Assembly: GCF_963666525.1 (NCBI RefSeq)
Contig: NZ_OY762905.1
Coordinates: 4,481,001 to 4,545,000 of the forward strand
DNA: 64,000 nucleotides
Direction of reading: 5' to 3'
DNA from: an uncultured Cohaesibacter sp.
GTDB taxonomy: Bacteria > Pseudomonadota > Alphaproteobacteria > Rhizobiales > Cohaesibacteraceae
Each line of letters starts with the position of its first letter. Position 1 is the stretch's first letter. Below the pieces are notes generated by a model. That model had not been told where the DNA came from and ran no database searches. It was given only the letters and a program-made list of their open reading frames with translations. This document shows, piece by piece, positions 1 to 8,910 of this stretch. Both the position numbers and the translations under genes were made by a program.

Positions 1-794
1 AGCAGGAGATCCATGATCGTGTCACCAAGGCTGCCGACATCCTGCAGTTGACACCTTATCTGGAGCGCCTGCCCAAGGCGCTTTCCGGCGGTCAGCGTCA
101 GCGTGTTGCCATCGGTCGCGCCATTGTTCGCAATCCCAAGGTGTTCCTGTTCGATGAACCGCTCTCCAACCTAGACGCCGCCCTGCGCGTTGCAACCCGC
201 ATCGAGATTGCCCAGCTCAACGAGAGCATGCCTGACACCACCATGATCTACGTGACCCACGATCAGGTGGAGGCAATGACGCTGGCAGACCGTATCGTCG
301 TGCTATCGACGCGCGGCATCATCGAGCAATGTGGTTCTCCGATGGAGCTCTACCAGAACCCGAAAAACGTGTTCGTTGCGCGCTTCATCGGCTCTCCGGC
401 TATGAACGTCTACGAGTGCAAGGTCATGGAAACGGGCGAGCATACACGCGTGGCCTTCGAAGAGGGGGGACATAGCTTCACCGTGAACGTGCCGAGCACG
501 CCGGACCAGAAGGGCAAGGTGGCCAAGTTTGGTGTTCGTCCGGAAGATCTGCGCCTTTGTGAAGAGGGCGACGAACCCCTCTATAAATGTGAAGTGCGCA
601 TTGTCGAGAAGCTCGGTGAAGTCACCCTGCTATATCTCGAGCCGCCACATTCCGGCGAAGAACCGCTGATCGCCAAGATCCCGGGAACACACGACTTTGT
701 TCGCGGTGAGACGGTGACCCTCACGGCAGACGACGACAAACGCCATCTGTTTACCGAGGATGACATTTCCTTCCGCTGGATCGGCAAGGAGTAG
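1..794 (+). CDS. ABC transporter ATP-binding protein, MalK/UgpC type (5' partial)
   Basis: This is the C-terminal part of an importer ATPase. The reading frame is open to the left edge (first full codon at 3), so the Walker A region lies outside the window. Visible are the ABC signature LSGGQRQRV, Walker B VFLFDEPLSNLD, the H-loop YVTHDQ, and then a C-terminal TOBE-like regulatory domain with FIGSPAMN. That domain is typical of ATPases serving sugar, glycerol-phosphate or sugar-alcohol importers (CUT1). The transporter partners and the substrate cannot be seen here. It is probably the last gene of its operon, since a strong hairpin follows about 95 bases after the stop. Confidence 0.9.
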   Translation, partial: QEIHDRVTKAADILQLTPYLERLPKALSGGQRQRVAIGRAIVRNPKVFLFDEPLSNLDAALRVATRIEIAQLNESMPDTTMIYVTHDQVEAMTLADRIVVLSTRGIIEQCGSPMELYQNPKNVFVARFIGSPAMNVYECKVMETGEHTRVAFEEGGHSFTVNVPSTPDQKGKVAKFGVRPEDLRLCEEGDEPLYKCEVRIVEKLGEVTLLYLEPPHSGEEPLIAKIPGTHDFVRGETVTLTADDDKRHLFTEDDISFRWIGKE

Positions 795-887
795 GTGGCT
801 TTTGAGCCATGTCGAAAGGTCCAGGGTCTGGCTGTCTGTGCAGTCAGGCCCTTTTGATTTGTGATCTGCAGATTGGCATGAAAATGC

Positions 888-916
888 AAAAAGGCCAGCG
901 CGGGGGCTGGCCTTTT
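888..916. terminator. Rho-independent terminator, probably bidirectional
   Basis: An 11-bp stem (AAAAGGCCAGC / GCTGGCCTTTT) with a short G-rich loop is flanked by A-runs and T-runs on the two sides. It lies between the ABC ATPase gene and the convergent aminotransferase gene and can serve both. Confidence 0.85.
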
Positions 917-949
917 CACTTCTAAGCATTCGCGTGCGACAGTCGGGCG

Positions 950-2278
950 TCAGTCGATTTCGGCCAACACTGCGGCAACCACGTCAAACAGCTGGTCGAT
1001 GTGGGGTTTTTCGATGATCAGTGGTGGCGACAGGGCGATGATATCGCCGGTGACACGGATCATCGCACCCTTTTCCCATGCCTTGATCATGGCTTCCATG
1101 CCGCGAGCGCCCGGAGCACCTTCACGCGGGGCAAGCTCAATGCCGCCGACAAGGCCAAGGTTGCGAATGTCGATGACATTGCGTGCACCCTTGAGATTGT
1201 GGATGGCGTCTTCCCAGTAGGTGGACATTGCTGCCGCATTCTCGAACAGACCGTCTTCCGCATAGGTGTCAAGCGTCGCAAGACCGGCAGCCGCTGCCAG
1301 CGGATGACCAGAGTAGGTGTAGCCGTGGAACAGTTCAATGGCTGCATCGGCATGATCCATTGCAGACTGGTAGATGGCATTGGAGACGATGACGGCGCCT
1401 GCAGGAACGGTGGCATTGGTCAGCCCCTTGGCGGTGGTGATGATATCCGGTGTGACCCCGAAGAATTCCGAAGCGCTGGCTGTGCCAAGGCGACCGTAGC
1501 CGGTGATGACCTCGTCGAAGATCAGCAGGATACCATACTGGGTGCAGATTTCGCGTAGGCGCTGCAAATAGCCCTTCGGCGGCATCAGAACACCTGTGGA
1601 GCCTGCCATCGGTTCCACGATCACTGCAGCGATGGTGGACGGATCATGCAGGGCAATGATGTCGAGCAGGGCGTTGGCCTTTTCGATGCCGCCATGCTCT
1701 GGGCAGCCGCGAGAGAATGCGTTTCTGGCGATGTCATGGGTGTGTGGCAGATGATCAACGCCTGTCAGCAGCGAGCCGAAATGCATACGGTTCTTGGAAA
1801 TGCCGCCAACGGAAATGCCGCCAAAGCCGGTGCCGTGATAGCCGCGCTCGCGACCGATGAGGCGGGTACGAGCCGCATCACCACGGGCGCGATGATAGTG
1901 TAGAGCGATCTTCAGGGCTGTATCGACCGACTCGGAGCCGGAGTTGGTGAAGAAGACATGATCCATGCCTTCAGGGAAGATTTCGGCAACGCGAGAAGCG
2001 AATTCGAATGCCTTTGGGTGCCCGAACTGGAAGTTCGGCGCATAGTCCATTTCAGCAACCTGCTTCTGCACGGCTTCAACAACGCGTCGAGCGTTATGGC
2101 CGGCGTTCACGCACCACAGACCTGCGGTGCCGTCCAGAATATCGCGTCCATCAGCACTCTTGTAGAACATGCCGTCCGCTGAGACCACCATGCGTGGATC
2201 CTGTTTGAAGCCACGGTTATGGGTGAATGGCATCCAGAAACTGGACAGATCATTAGGCATTTTGCTTTGGTTGTTCAT
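950..2278 (-). CDS. Class III omega-amino acid:pyruvate aminotransferase
   Basis: A PLP-dependent fold-type I aminotransferase of 442 residues, the usual family length. The PLP phosphate-binding SGSES lies at residues 113-117, the cofactor aspartate at 255 (IFDEVITGYGR) and the Schiff-base lysine at 284 (TTAKGLTNA). The N-terminal FWMPFTHNR block is typical of beta-alanine/omega-amino acid:pyruvate transaminases. These move an amino group from beta-alanine, taurine, putrescine-like amines or similar donors to pyruvate. The exact donor cannot be read from the sequence. The divergent XRE-cupin regulator next door is the likely controller, which fits polyamine or omega-amino acid catabolism. Confidence 0.88.
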   Translation of the reverse strand: MNNQSKMPNDLSSFWMPFTHNRGFKQDPRMVVSADGMFYKSADGRDILDGTAGLWCVNAGHNARRVVEAVQKQVAEMDYAPNFQFGHPKAFEFASRVAEIFPEGMDHVFFTNSGSESVDTALKIALHYHRARGDAARTRLIGRERGYHGTGFGGISVGGISKNRMHFGSLLTGVDHLPHTHDIARNAFSRGCPEHGGIEKANALLDIIALHDPSTIAAVIVEPMAGSTGVLMPPKGYLQRLREICTQYGILLIFDEVITGYGRLGTASASEFFGVTPDIITTAKGLTNATVPAGAVIVSNAIYQSAMDHADAAIELFHGYTYSGHPLAAAAGLATLDTYAEDGLFENAAAMSTYWEDAIHNLKGARNVIDIRNLGLVGGIELAPREGAPGARGMEAMIKAWEKGAMIRVTGDIIALSPPLIIEKPHIDQLFDVVAAVLAEID

Positions 2279-2452
2279 AAAGACCTCGTGGGAAAGCGAT
2301 TATTTTTATCGCGCAAGTGTGCTGCGCTTGCCCAAAATGAACAAGTCTTTATTTTCGTCCTTGTAACCTATTGAAAATACGTAGGCCAATAGTAAAGTGT
2401 TTGATATATTGAACAGGTGAACAGTTTGCGAATGAGGAGGCCTTCGAACGCC

Positions 2453-3061
2453 ATGGCAGACACGATATTGCCGCACACGGATTTGCTGCATGCCGCAGAA
2501 GTCAACCGCGACGTCGGGGCCGATATCGGCGAGAGATTACGTCAGGTGCGCATGGGCGCGGGCCTGTCTCAAAGGGCGCTTGCCAAGAAGACCGGCGTTG
2601 CCAACGCCACCATATCACAGATCGAGAGCGGCCAGTCCAATCCTTCCGTCGGAGCTTTGAAGCGCATATTGGATGGCCTGGACATGGATCTGGCGCGTTT
2701 CTTCTCCTTCGAGCTGGCCGCCGAGGGGCGATATTTCTATCGGGCGACGGATCTCAAGGAGATCGGCAAGGGCAAGCTGTCCTTCCGCCTTGTCGGTGCA
2801 GACCGGCCCGACAAGGCAATCCAGATGCTGCATGAGAAACTGATGCCCGGGGCTGATACCGGGCGGGTTGCGCTCAGCCACAGAGGCGAGGAATGCGGCA
2901 TTGTCATTTCTGGAAGCCTTGAGGTGACAGTGGGAGACGAACGTCAGATCTTGCGGCCCGGCGATGCCTGGTATTTCGAGAGCGCCCAGCCTCACAGATT
3001 TCGCAATACAGGAGCCGAACCCTGCATTTGTATCAGTGCCTGTTCCCCGCCGACCTTCTGA
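2453..3061 (+). CDS. XRE-family regulator with C-terminal cupin domain
   Basis: A 202-residue transcription factor in the PuuR/SutR style. The N-terminal helix-turn-helix (about residues 22-76, with LSQRALAKKTGVANATISQIESGQSNPS) is followed by a cupin_2 ligand domain (SHRGEECGIVISGSLEVTVGDERQ...PGDAWYFES...PHRF). I chose the ATG at 2453, downstream of AGGAGG at 2435-2440. In-frame alternatives are ATG 2432 and GTG 2417. It is divergent from the aminotransferase gene and probably regulates it in response to an amine or amino acid bound in the cupin. That role is inferred from position. Confidence 0.87.
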   Translation: MADTILPHTDLLHAAEVNRDVGADIGERLRQVRMGAGLSQRALAKKTGVANATISQIESGQSNPSVGALKRILDGLDMDLARFFSFELAAEGRYFYRATDLKEIGKGKLSFRLVGADRPDKAIQMLHEKLMPGADTGRVALSHRGEECGIVISGSLEVTVGDERQILRPGDAWYFESAQPHRFRNTGAEPCICISACSPPTF

Positions 3062-3086
3062 GTGTGCAGGGGAGTAGGCAAACAAA

Positions 3087-3132
3087 GGGCGAGACAGCCG
3101 ATCCCCTCGCAATGAGGGTAAGCTGTCTCGCC
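3087..3132. terminator. Long nested hairpin between convergent genes
   Basis: An 11-bp outer stem (GGCGAGACAGC / GCTGTCTCGCC) encloses an inner CCCTC / GAGGG hairpin. On the minus strand it is followed by a T-rich stretch (CTTTGTTTG). It separates the XRE-cupin gene from the convergent transporter gene. Confidence 0.75.
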
Positions 3133-3192
3133 TGATTGGCTGTGCCGGTTCGCGCGGCGCGGACCATCAGGTCCGCCCGCACAGTACGCGCG

Positions 3193-4086
3193 CTATTTGT
3201 TTTTCACACGCACTTCGCTCTTTTCTTCCGACAGCTTGTTGCCGACTGCGATGAGGATCAGAACCGAAACGTTCATCACCAGCGCATAGATCGATGATGG
3301 CACCATGAAGCGACCATTCCCCAGAAACTGGGCTATCACCAACGCCAGAGCCACGTTCTGCAATCCGCATTCAATCGCAATGGTGATGGCCTGCTTGGCG
3401 CTGAGGTGGAACAGGCGGCTGAACAGCAGGGCCGAGCCGATGGCGAGGACGTTGAGCAGGATGACGGCAGGTCCGACGGTGGACCAATGCGACATGATGC
3501 TGCTCCACTCGCTGTAGAAGGAGTTGACCACGATGGCCGCAAAGATGGCCGAGGCGATGAACTTGGCTGGCTTTTCGATGCGGTTCGCAAAATTGGGCAG
3601 GAACCGGCAGACCAGCATTCCAATGGCCAGTGGCAGAGCGGAAATCGCCAAAACCTTGATGGCGGTTTCGCCAAACGGCAGGGAATGAAGCGCTTCGGTG
3701 CTCGGTCCTTCAAGGCCTGACCCACGGAAAATGAGGAAGGCGATGGAGAGAACCGTGGGAATGGTGATGAAGGCGACGAGATTGGTCAGGATGGTCAGCG
3801 AAATGGAAAGCGCTGTCTTGCCGCGCGCCAAAACCGTCAGCAGGTTGGACGAAATGCCGCCCGGTGCCGAGGCCAGAATGATCAGGCCAATGGCGTAAAC
3901 CGTATCAAGACCGGTAACCAGCGCCACTACAAGGGCGATGAGAGGCAGGAAAACCAGCTGGGCAAGCAGGCCAGCTGCGACCGCATTGAGCTGATGGGGC
4001 AGGGCTTTGAAGTCGGACAACCGGACAGACAGTCCGACCGTCATCATGATGAGAGCGAGGCCGATGGGAATAAGGGGTGTATTCAC
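3193..4086 (-). CDS. SBF/BASS-family (bile acid:sodium symporter-like) transporter
   Basis: An integral membrane protein of about 297 residues with 8-10 hydrophobic segments. It has the SBF-family pattern: an N-terminal IGLALIMMTVGLSVRLSDF helix, the ILASAPGGISSNLLTVLARG crossover region, and a second repeat with ECGLQNVALALVIAQF. Family members carry organic anions such as bile acids, pantoate or keto-acids by sodium symport. The substrate here is unknown. I chose the GTG at 4086 because AAAAAGG stands just upstream. The longer frame to 4209 would add 41 hydrophilic residues with no family resemblance. Confidence 0.85.
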   Translation of the reverse strand: MNTPLIPIGLALIMMTVGLSVRLSDFKALPHQLNAVAAGLLAQLVFLPLIALVVALVTGLDTVYAIGLIILASAPGGISSNLLTVLARGKTALSISLTILTNLVAFITIPTVLSIAFLIFRGSGLEGPSTEALHSLPFGETAIKVLAISALPLAIGMLVCRFLPNFANRIEKPAKFIASAIFAAIVVNSFYSEWSSIMSHWSTVGPAVILLNVLAIGSALLFSRLFHLSAKQAITIAIECGLQNVALALVIAQFLGNGRFMVPSSIYALVMNVSVLILIAVGNKLSEEKSEVRVKNK

Positions 4087-4391
4087 GAGTTGACCTTTTT
4101 GTGATTTCGAGAGAGTTGCAGTCTCGTGTCGGGGACGATCATACTCGCCAGACAAAAGCCGGGAGAGTCGTGGTAGGTCTATTGGATACGTCTTAGGGCT
4201 TAAATACAATGACCTAAGTCATCGCACGTATTTTGATAGTTTAATCAACAAAGCTGCATTAATAAAGTGGTCAGACGTGACAAAAGTTTGCGTTTAATGG
4301 CCAGTGTTGAGCTTGAAACGCTCCAATTTGCAGGCATGAGGAGCACATGGCTGATCCGGATTTGACCAACAAGAACAGGAAAAGAGCTGGT

Positions 4392-4844
4392 ATGAAAAGA
4401 TTGATCATCGGTTCGTTTGTATTGGGTATGTCGTGCCTTTCAGCAACCGCGAGCGAATGGAAAGTTGGAGACATTACGGTTTCCGCTCCGTTTGCCCGCG
4501 CGACCGCTGGCATGGCAAGAGCCGGTGGCAGTTTCATGCAGATAACCAATGTTGGCGAGGCAGACCGACTGCTATCGGCACATGCTGAGGTTGGCGCGGT
4601 AACCGAACTGCATACGCACATCAAGGAAGGCGACATCATGCGGATGCGTCCGGTGGACGGTATCGATATTCCGGCCCATGCCGAGTTGGCGCTCAAACCT
4701 GGCAGCTATCATGTGATGCTGATGAAGCTCAAGGCTCCGCTCAAGGAGGGAGAGAGCTTTCCGCTAGAGTTGACTTTCGAGAAGGCTGGGACTGTCACGA
4801 TCGAGGTGCCTGTCGCCAGCGTAGGAGCCAGCATGGCGCCTTGA
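4392..4844 (+). CDS. PCu(A)C-type periplasmic copper chaperone
   Basis: A small secreted copper-binding protein of 150 residues with a signal peptide (KRLIIGSFVLGMSCLSATAS). The family motif H-x10-M-x21-H-x-M is exact: His74, Met85, His107 and Met109. PCu(A)C proteins deliver Cu(I) to the Cu-A/Cu-B sites of haem-copper oxidases, usually with Sco. The start at 4392 puts the signal peptide at the N-terminus; an upstream ATG at 4347 would add 15 hydrophilic residues. No Sco or oxidase genes lie nearby, so it stands alone here. Confidence 0.9.
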   Translation: MKRLIIGSFVLGMSCLSATASEWKVGDITVSAPFARATAGMARAGGSFMQITNVGEADRLLSAHAEVGAVTELHTHIKEGDIMRMRPVDGIDIPAHAELALKPGSYHVMLMKLKAPLKEGESFPLELTFEKAGTVTIEVPVASVGASMAP

Positions 4845-4895
4845 TGAGGCTCTGCGCGTGTTGCTGACAAGGCGGGCGACTGCCCGAGAATCTGG

Positions 4896-5843
4896 TCAGC
4901 TGACAAGCATGATGATGACGAAAAAGACGAGCCATTGCAGCTGGAAAACCGAGGTGCCAAGCAGACATTTGTTTTGCAGCGGTGCGGTGTCAGCCAGAAA
5001 GAATTTCCGGATTGGCATGGCCAGGCAATAGATCATCAGAAGGCCTGCCATGACAAGGCTTACAAGGCTCAGTGTGCCTGGGTTGATGAGGCTGTTGACA
5101 TGGACCAATCCGGCACAGCACAGCAGCAGAAGGATTGCATAGAGGCGTTTGGCAGCCTTGGGGCCGATCTGGATGACGAGAGTCCGCCGTCCGCCCTGTT
5201 CATCTCCAACCCGGTCCCTGTAGTTGTTGACCACCAGCACGGCGGCCGCCGGCAGGCCGATGTAGAAGCCTGCCCAGAAGCTGGCCTCGGTCCATGTGCC
5301 GGTCAACAGATAGGCGCTGCCCATCACCGCCATGATGCCGAAAAAGCAGATGACAAAGACTTCGCCGAAGGGCGAGCCGGAAATCGGGTAGGGGCCTGAT
5401 GAATAGCCGAAGGCACACAGAATGCCGACGATACCGATCAGCAGGATTGGCCAGCCGCCGATATAAACCAGATAAAGGCCGCAGAGAGCGGCAAGGAGAA
5501 GAAACAGGAATGCGGCCAGCCGCACTTGCCATGCCTTCAAAAGACCCATGCTGGTAACGCGCGGAGGTCCCAGACGGTCACTGGCCTTGTCCAGTCCTGT
5601 GGAGGCGTCTGTTGCATCGTTCCAGAGATTGGTCGCGATCTGGATGCAAACTGAAGACAGGATGATGATGGGAAACACAAGCCAGTCCGCAGGATGGCTA
5701 CTGCCAAACACAATCAGTCCCGCGAGCAAAACCGGGCTAAGCGACAACAGAAGCGTCTTGGGACGCATCGCCATCAACCAAACCGACGACCAAGTATAGT
5801 CATTTAGCGGGCGGGCGGCCATATTCACATCAGTACCAGACAA
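4896..5843 (-). CDS. UbiA-family prenyltransferase, MenA-like
   Basis: A membrane prenyltransferase of about 315 residues with some nine hydrophobic helices. Two Asp-rich sites are visible: NLWNDATD (first, prenyl-diphosphate/Mg binding) and NNYRDRVGDEQGGRRTL (second). The second matches the pattern of 1,4-dihydroxy-2-naphthoate polyprenyltransferase (MenA) better than UbiA. A TTG at 5843 preceded by GAGAGAGG is the best-supported start. The ATG at 5822 is the alternative, and an ATG at 5891 also exists. It stands alone, convergent with the copper chaperone gene. No other menaquinone genes are in the window, so the real acceptor is open. Confidence 0.78.
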   Translation of the reverse strand: MSGTDVNMAARPLNDYTWSSVWLMAMRPKTLLLSLSPVLLAGLIVFGSSHPADWLVFPIIILSSVCIQIATNLWNDATDASTGLDKASDRLGPPRVTSMGLLKAWQVRLAAFLFLLLAALCGLYLVYIGGWPILLIGIVGILCAFGYSSGPYPISGSPFGEVFVICFFGIMAVMGSAYLLTGTWTEASFWAGFYIGLPAAAVLVVNNYRDRVGDEQGGRRTLVIQIGPKAAKRLYAILLLLCCAGLVHVNSLINPGTLSLVSLVMAGLLMIYCLAMPIRKFFLADTAPLQNKCLLGTSVFQLQWLVFFVIIMLVS

Positions 5844-6168
5844 AAGGTATCCTCTCTCGGCTCCAGACTTGGGGCTGTGCAAAGCTGTCACGCAGTGTTG
5901 CTACACTACTTTTGGTCTAAATAAAATTCCTGAATGAAAAAACTGGCGGGGAAACGGCGGTCAGTATCGAAAAAGTGAATAAAGGCGATAAGTGATCAAC
6001 TTGTACTCGTATCGAGGATTGATGTGCCCGTTTATGCTGAAATGCTGTTGTATGAAGACTGAAGGGCTGGGTTTGAACCAACCTGTTTAAGGGCAAAGGC
6101 CCTGTACGGACCCCGGCGGTGTCGGGCATTATTGCCCTTTACTACAGCGCGATGAAGCAAGCGCTTCG
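5844..6168. other. Intergenic region with a long inverted repeat
   Basis: No convincing gene. Positions 6089-6096 (AAGGGCAA) pair with 6132-6139 (TTGCCCTT) around a GC-rich loop that can itself fold. It could be a terminator-like structure between the two minus-strand genes, but there is no clean T-run. The leader of the MenA-like gene lies at the left end. Confidence 0.4.
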
Positions 6169-6792
6169 TCAGTCAAGATAATAGACCGACTTCTTTTGGG
6201 GACTGAGGTTCTTGCGGATGGACTGAATGGAGCCGGTGATGATCGGATCGTCGGTCACTTGCCATGCAAAACTGAGGGCTTCGTCACTCATCTTCGACAG
6301 CGCGTTTCTGAGAAGCTGTGGCAGATTTGCCTTGTCGAATTTTGCGATGGCCTGTTGGGCATGAAACTGCACGAAGACCAGGCCGTTGAGGTCTTCGAGC
6401 AACTGCAAACGCCCGTCCGAGGCATCCTGAGATCCCAGTAGCAGATTGCGAACCGTGTTGCACGCTTGATCGTCATAGCCGTTGGCGGCCATAATCTTGG
6501 CCAGCTTGTCCGCACTGTGGGCACGCTGCTGCTCGTCCGTCGGAGCTGGGCTGGAAGGGCTCTCCTCGCTCGCCAGCGTCTCATCAAACAGCCAGCTTTC
6601 AAGATATTGCCCGCGCGCTGCGATCTTGACGCAGTCATCGGCCATCGGGGCGAACCGGTCGCAGACAAGACTCATCCGCAAGCCATATATCAGATCGGAT
6701 GGCACGACTGCGGCGCCAACGGTTGCCGTCATGCGCGGGTCTTGTGCGTTGATCTGATCAATGATTTCCAGAACTTCATCAAGCATGGACAT
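6169..6792 (-). CDS. DUF4202-family protein
   Basis: A 207-residue soluble protein resembling DUF4202, which has no firmly established function. Family-like blocks are IDQINAQDPRM at the start, LIYGLRMSLVCDRFAP, the ARGQYLESW block, HSADKLAKIMAANGYDD and LEDLNGLVFVQF. The ATG at 6792 has GGGAG upstream. A longer frame to 6915 would add a basic stretch with no family resemblance. It is divergent from the hybrid kinase gene. In other genomes DUF4202 genes have been noted near sulfur metabolism genes, but nothing nearby supports that here. Confidence 0.7.
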   Translation of the reverse strand: MSMLDEVLEIIDQINAQDPRMTATVGAAVVPSDLIYGLRMSLVCDRFAPMADDCVKIAARGQYLESWLFDETLASEESPSSPAPTDEQQRAHSADKLAKIMAANGYDDQACNTVRNLLLGSQDASDGRLQLLEDLNGLVFVQFHAQQAIAKFDKANLPQLLRNALSKMSDEALSFAWQVTDDPIITGSIQSIRKNLSPQKKSVYYLD

Positions 6793-7051
6793 GGACCGCT
6801 CCCACTGTCGGATTTGCCGTCGTCGACATCTCTTGCCGAAGATCTCCCCAATAGAGACACAATCCACACTAGCGATAAAACGAAGAAGTGGCAAATTATG
6901 AAATAAATCGTACAAATACTTAGGATTGCAGAAATAAATTCAATTGAAAAAGCGGCAAATTATATGCAAATATGATCTTCCAAAGTGTTCAGGCAAGGTA
7001 TTGCACAGCAGGAACGGACTTAAAGGCAATCAATCAATACAAGTGAGTAAA

Positions 7052-8854
7052 ATGTACCTTCTCGATGCCTTCAAAACACCTCTTCCTGCGAACACTGTTC
7101 ATGAACACGTCAATGTTTTCCTGAAAACACCAGATTCCATCTATCTCGGGCACATCGCCAGTGCCAGCGTTCTGATTTTCATCGCCAGCAGCAATCCTGC
7201 CGTCTACACTTGGTTTCTCGTGATGTGGGGTGTGCTTGAGATCATATTCTATCCGCTCCTCATGGAAGTCTGGCGGCGCAGCTATACCCAGGTATCCGAG
7301 GAAAAGCGATCACCCTATCTCTGGATCAGGTTGATGGATTACCTGAGCTGTCTGGTCGGGATCAGTTGGGGCGTGATGACCTACGTCAGCCTCAATCCGG
7401 GCGACGTTGCCCACTTCGCAATCCAGATGTCCATTGCGGCCGGAGCCACGGCCGCAGCCGTGCGGTCACTGGCGGTATTTCCACGCTCGTTCGTCCTCTA
7501 TGCCGTGCCGTATCTGGGGTTGCTGTCCTTGCGCCTTTTCCTTCTCGGTGATGAGTTCATCCTGCTGGGCGGGCTGGTGCTCATTTTCCTGTCGATGATG
7601 ATGCGCTTTGGCCATGATGTACTGGAATCCGTCGCGCAATATATCGAAATCAGCAATGAGAATCTCGATCTCGCCCAGCGCTACCGGGAGGCAGCAGAAG
7701 CTGCCCGTCATGCCAACCGCGAGAAGACCCGCCTGCTGGCCGCAGCCAGTCATGATTTGCGCCAGCCTCTGCACGCGATCGGGCTGCATATCGAAACGCT
7801 GCCATTCAGCAAGCTGGACGGCAAGAGCCGCGAGACGCTGAACCGCATCCGAAATTCCCTGCAAACCCTTTCCAAGCTGTTCAATTCCCTGCTTGATGTC
7901 AGCCTTCTCGACAGTGGCAAGGTTCAGGTTCGCCCGACGGCTTTCGACCTTGAGGACATGCTCAACCATGTGCTCGATGATTATGAACCGCTGGCCGAAA
8001 TTGCCCATGTCACCTTGATGCTCGAAGGGCCGAAGGTAGGGGTGGTCGCCGATCCGATATTGGTGCGGCGCATGGTACAGAACCTTTTGTCCAATGCCAT
8101 CCGCCACTCCGGGGGCGGCTTTGCTAGGATCATCGTGGAAAAGGAAGGCTCCGATGTCAGCATCACCGTCTGTGATGATGGTCCGGGTATTCCCGTCGAA
8201 CATCAATCGGTGATCTTTGAGGAGTTCACCCAGATCAAGCAGCGCTCAAACCGCATGACGCCGGAGGTCGGGTGCTCGGATCACGTGGAAAAGGGGCTTG
8301 GGCTTGGTCTGGCGATTGTCCGCCGTCTCGCCGATTTGCAGACGCTGTCGATCGGTCTTGATACCAGCCCGGCCGGTACCTGTATCAAGATTGGCGGTCT
8401 GCGCAGCGCGCCCTTGTCGGAAACCGTTGAAAAGACGTCCAGTCCCTCTGACAGGATCGGAGCACTTTTCCATCAGAAGATGGTGCTCGTTGTCGATGAC
8501 GACGAGGAAACACGGCGAGCGACGGTCAGCCTGCTTCAGACATGGGGTTGCCGGATCCGAGCGGCTGAGAGCCTTGAGCAAATGCGTCTCATCGAAGGGC
8601 CGGTTGATCTCATCATCTCCGATTATTCCTTCCCGCATGGCTATACCGGACTGGAAATCGTCAGGGAAGCCAGAGAGCGCTATGGTAAAGGCCTGAAGGC
8701 ATTGGTTATTTCAGGGGATCTGACGTCTGAGGTTCAGCAAAGGGTCAAGACAGCCAACCTGCTGCTTGTGCACAAGCCGGTTCAGCCAGTGCAGCTGCGT
8801 TCAGCAATGCTCGGACTATTCTCGCTTTCCAGCGATGCACAAGTCATTTCCTGA
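7052..8854 (+). CDS. Hybrid sensor histidine kinase with C-terminal receiver
   Basis: A 600-residue membrane sensor. The N-terminal part has about five or six hydrophobic segments (to about residue 190) and no recognisable PAS or Cache domain. A HisKA domain follows with phospho-acceptor His234 (AAASHDLRQPLH). Then come HATPase_c (NLLSNAIRH, DDGPGIP, EKGLGLGLAIVRRL) and a receiver domain with Asp524 (LIISDYSFP). ATG 7052 is preceded by only a weak ribosome site; GTG 7043 is an alternative. It resembles the group of hybrid kinases that work with NarL-type regulators. The convergent response-regulator gene next door is the probable partner, 56 bases tail to tail. The signal is unknown. Confidence 0.88.
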   Translation: MYLLDAFKTPLPANTVHEHVNVFLKTPDSIYLGHIASASVLIFIASSNPAVYTWFLVMWGVLEIIFYPLLMEVWRRSYTQVSEEKRSPYLWIRLMDYLSCLVGISWGVMTYVSLNPGDVAHFAIQMSIAAGATAAAVRSLAVFPRSFVLYAVPYLGLLSLRLFLLGDEFILLGGLVLIFLSMMMRFGHDVLESVAQYIEISNENLDLAQRYREAAEAARHANREKTRLLAAASHDLRQPLHAIGLHIETLPFSKLDGKSRETLNRIRNSLQTLSKLFNSLLDVSLLDSGKVQVRPTAFDLEDMLNHVLDDYEPLAEIAHVTLMLEGPKVGVVADPILVRRMVQNLLSNAIRHSGGGFARIIVEKEGSDVSITVCDDGPGIPVEHQSVIFEEFTQIKQRSNRMTPEVGCSDHVEKGLGLGLAIVRRLADLQTLSIGLDTSPAGTCIKIGGLRSAPLSETVEKTSSPSDRIGALFHQKMVLVVDDDEETRRATVSLLQTWGCRIRAAESLEQMRLIEGPVDLIISDYSFPHGYTGLEIVREARERYGKGLKALVISGDLTSEVQQRVKTANLLLVHKPVQPVQLRSAMLGLFSLSSDAQVIS

Positions 8855-8910
8855 ACATAGAGGCAAGCGGTACAAGCTGCATTGGGTGGGCCGCAACGGC
8901 AGCACTGGTG

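Noticed and set aside
7466-8206. 246-residue minus-strand frame inside the hybrid kinase gene
   Set aside because: Shadow of the HisKA/HATPase region; no ribosome site and no motifs.
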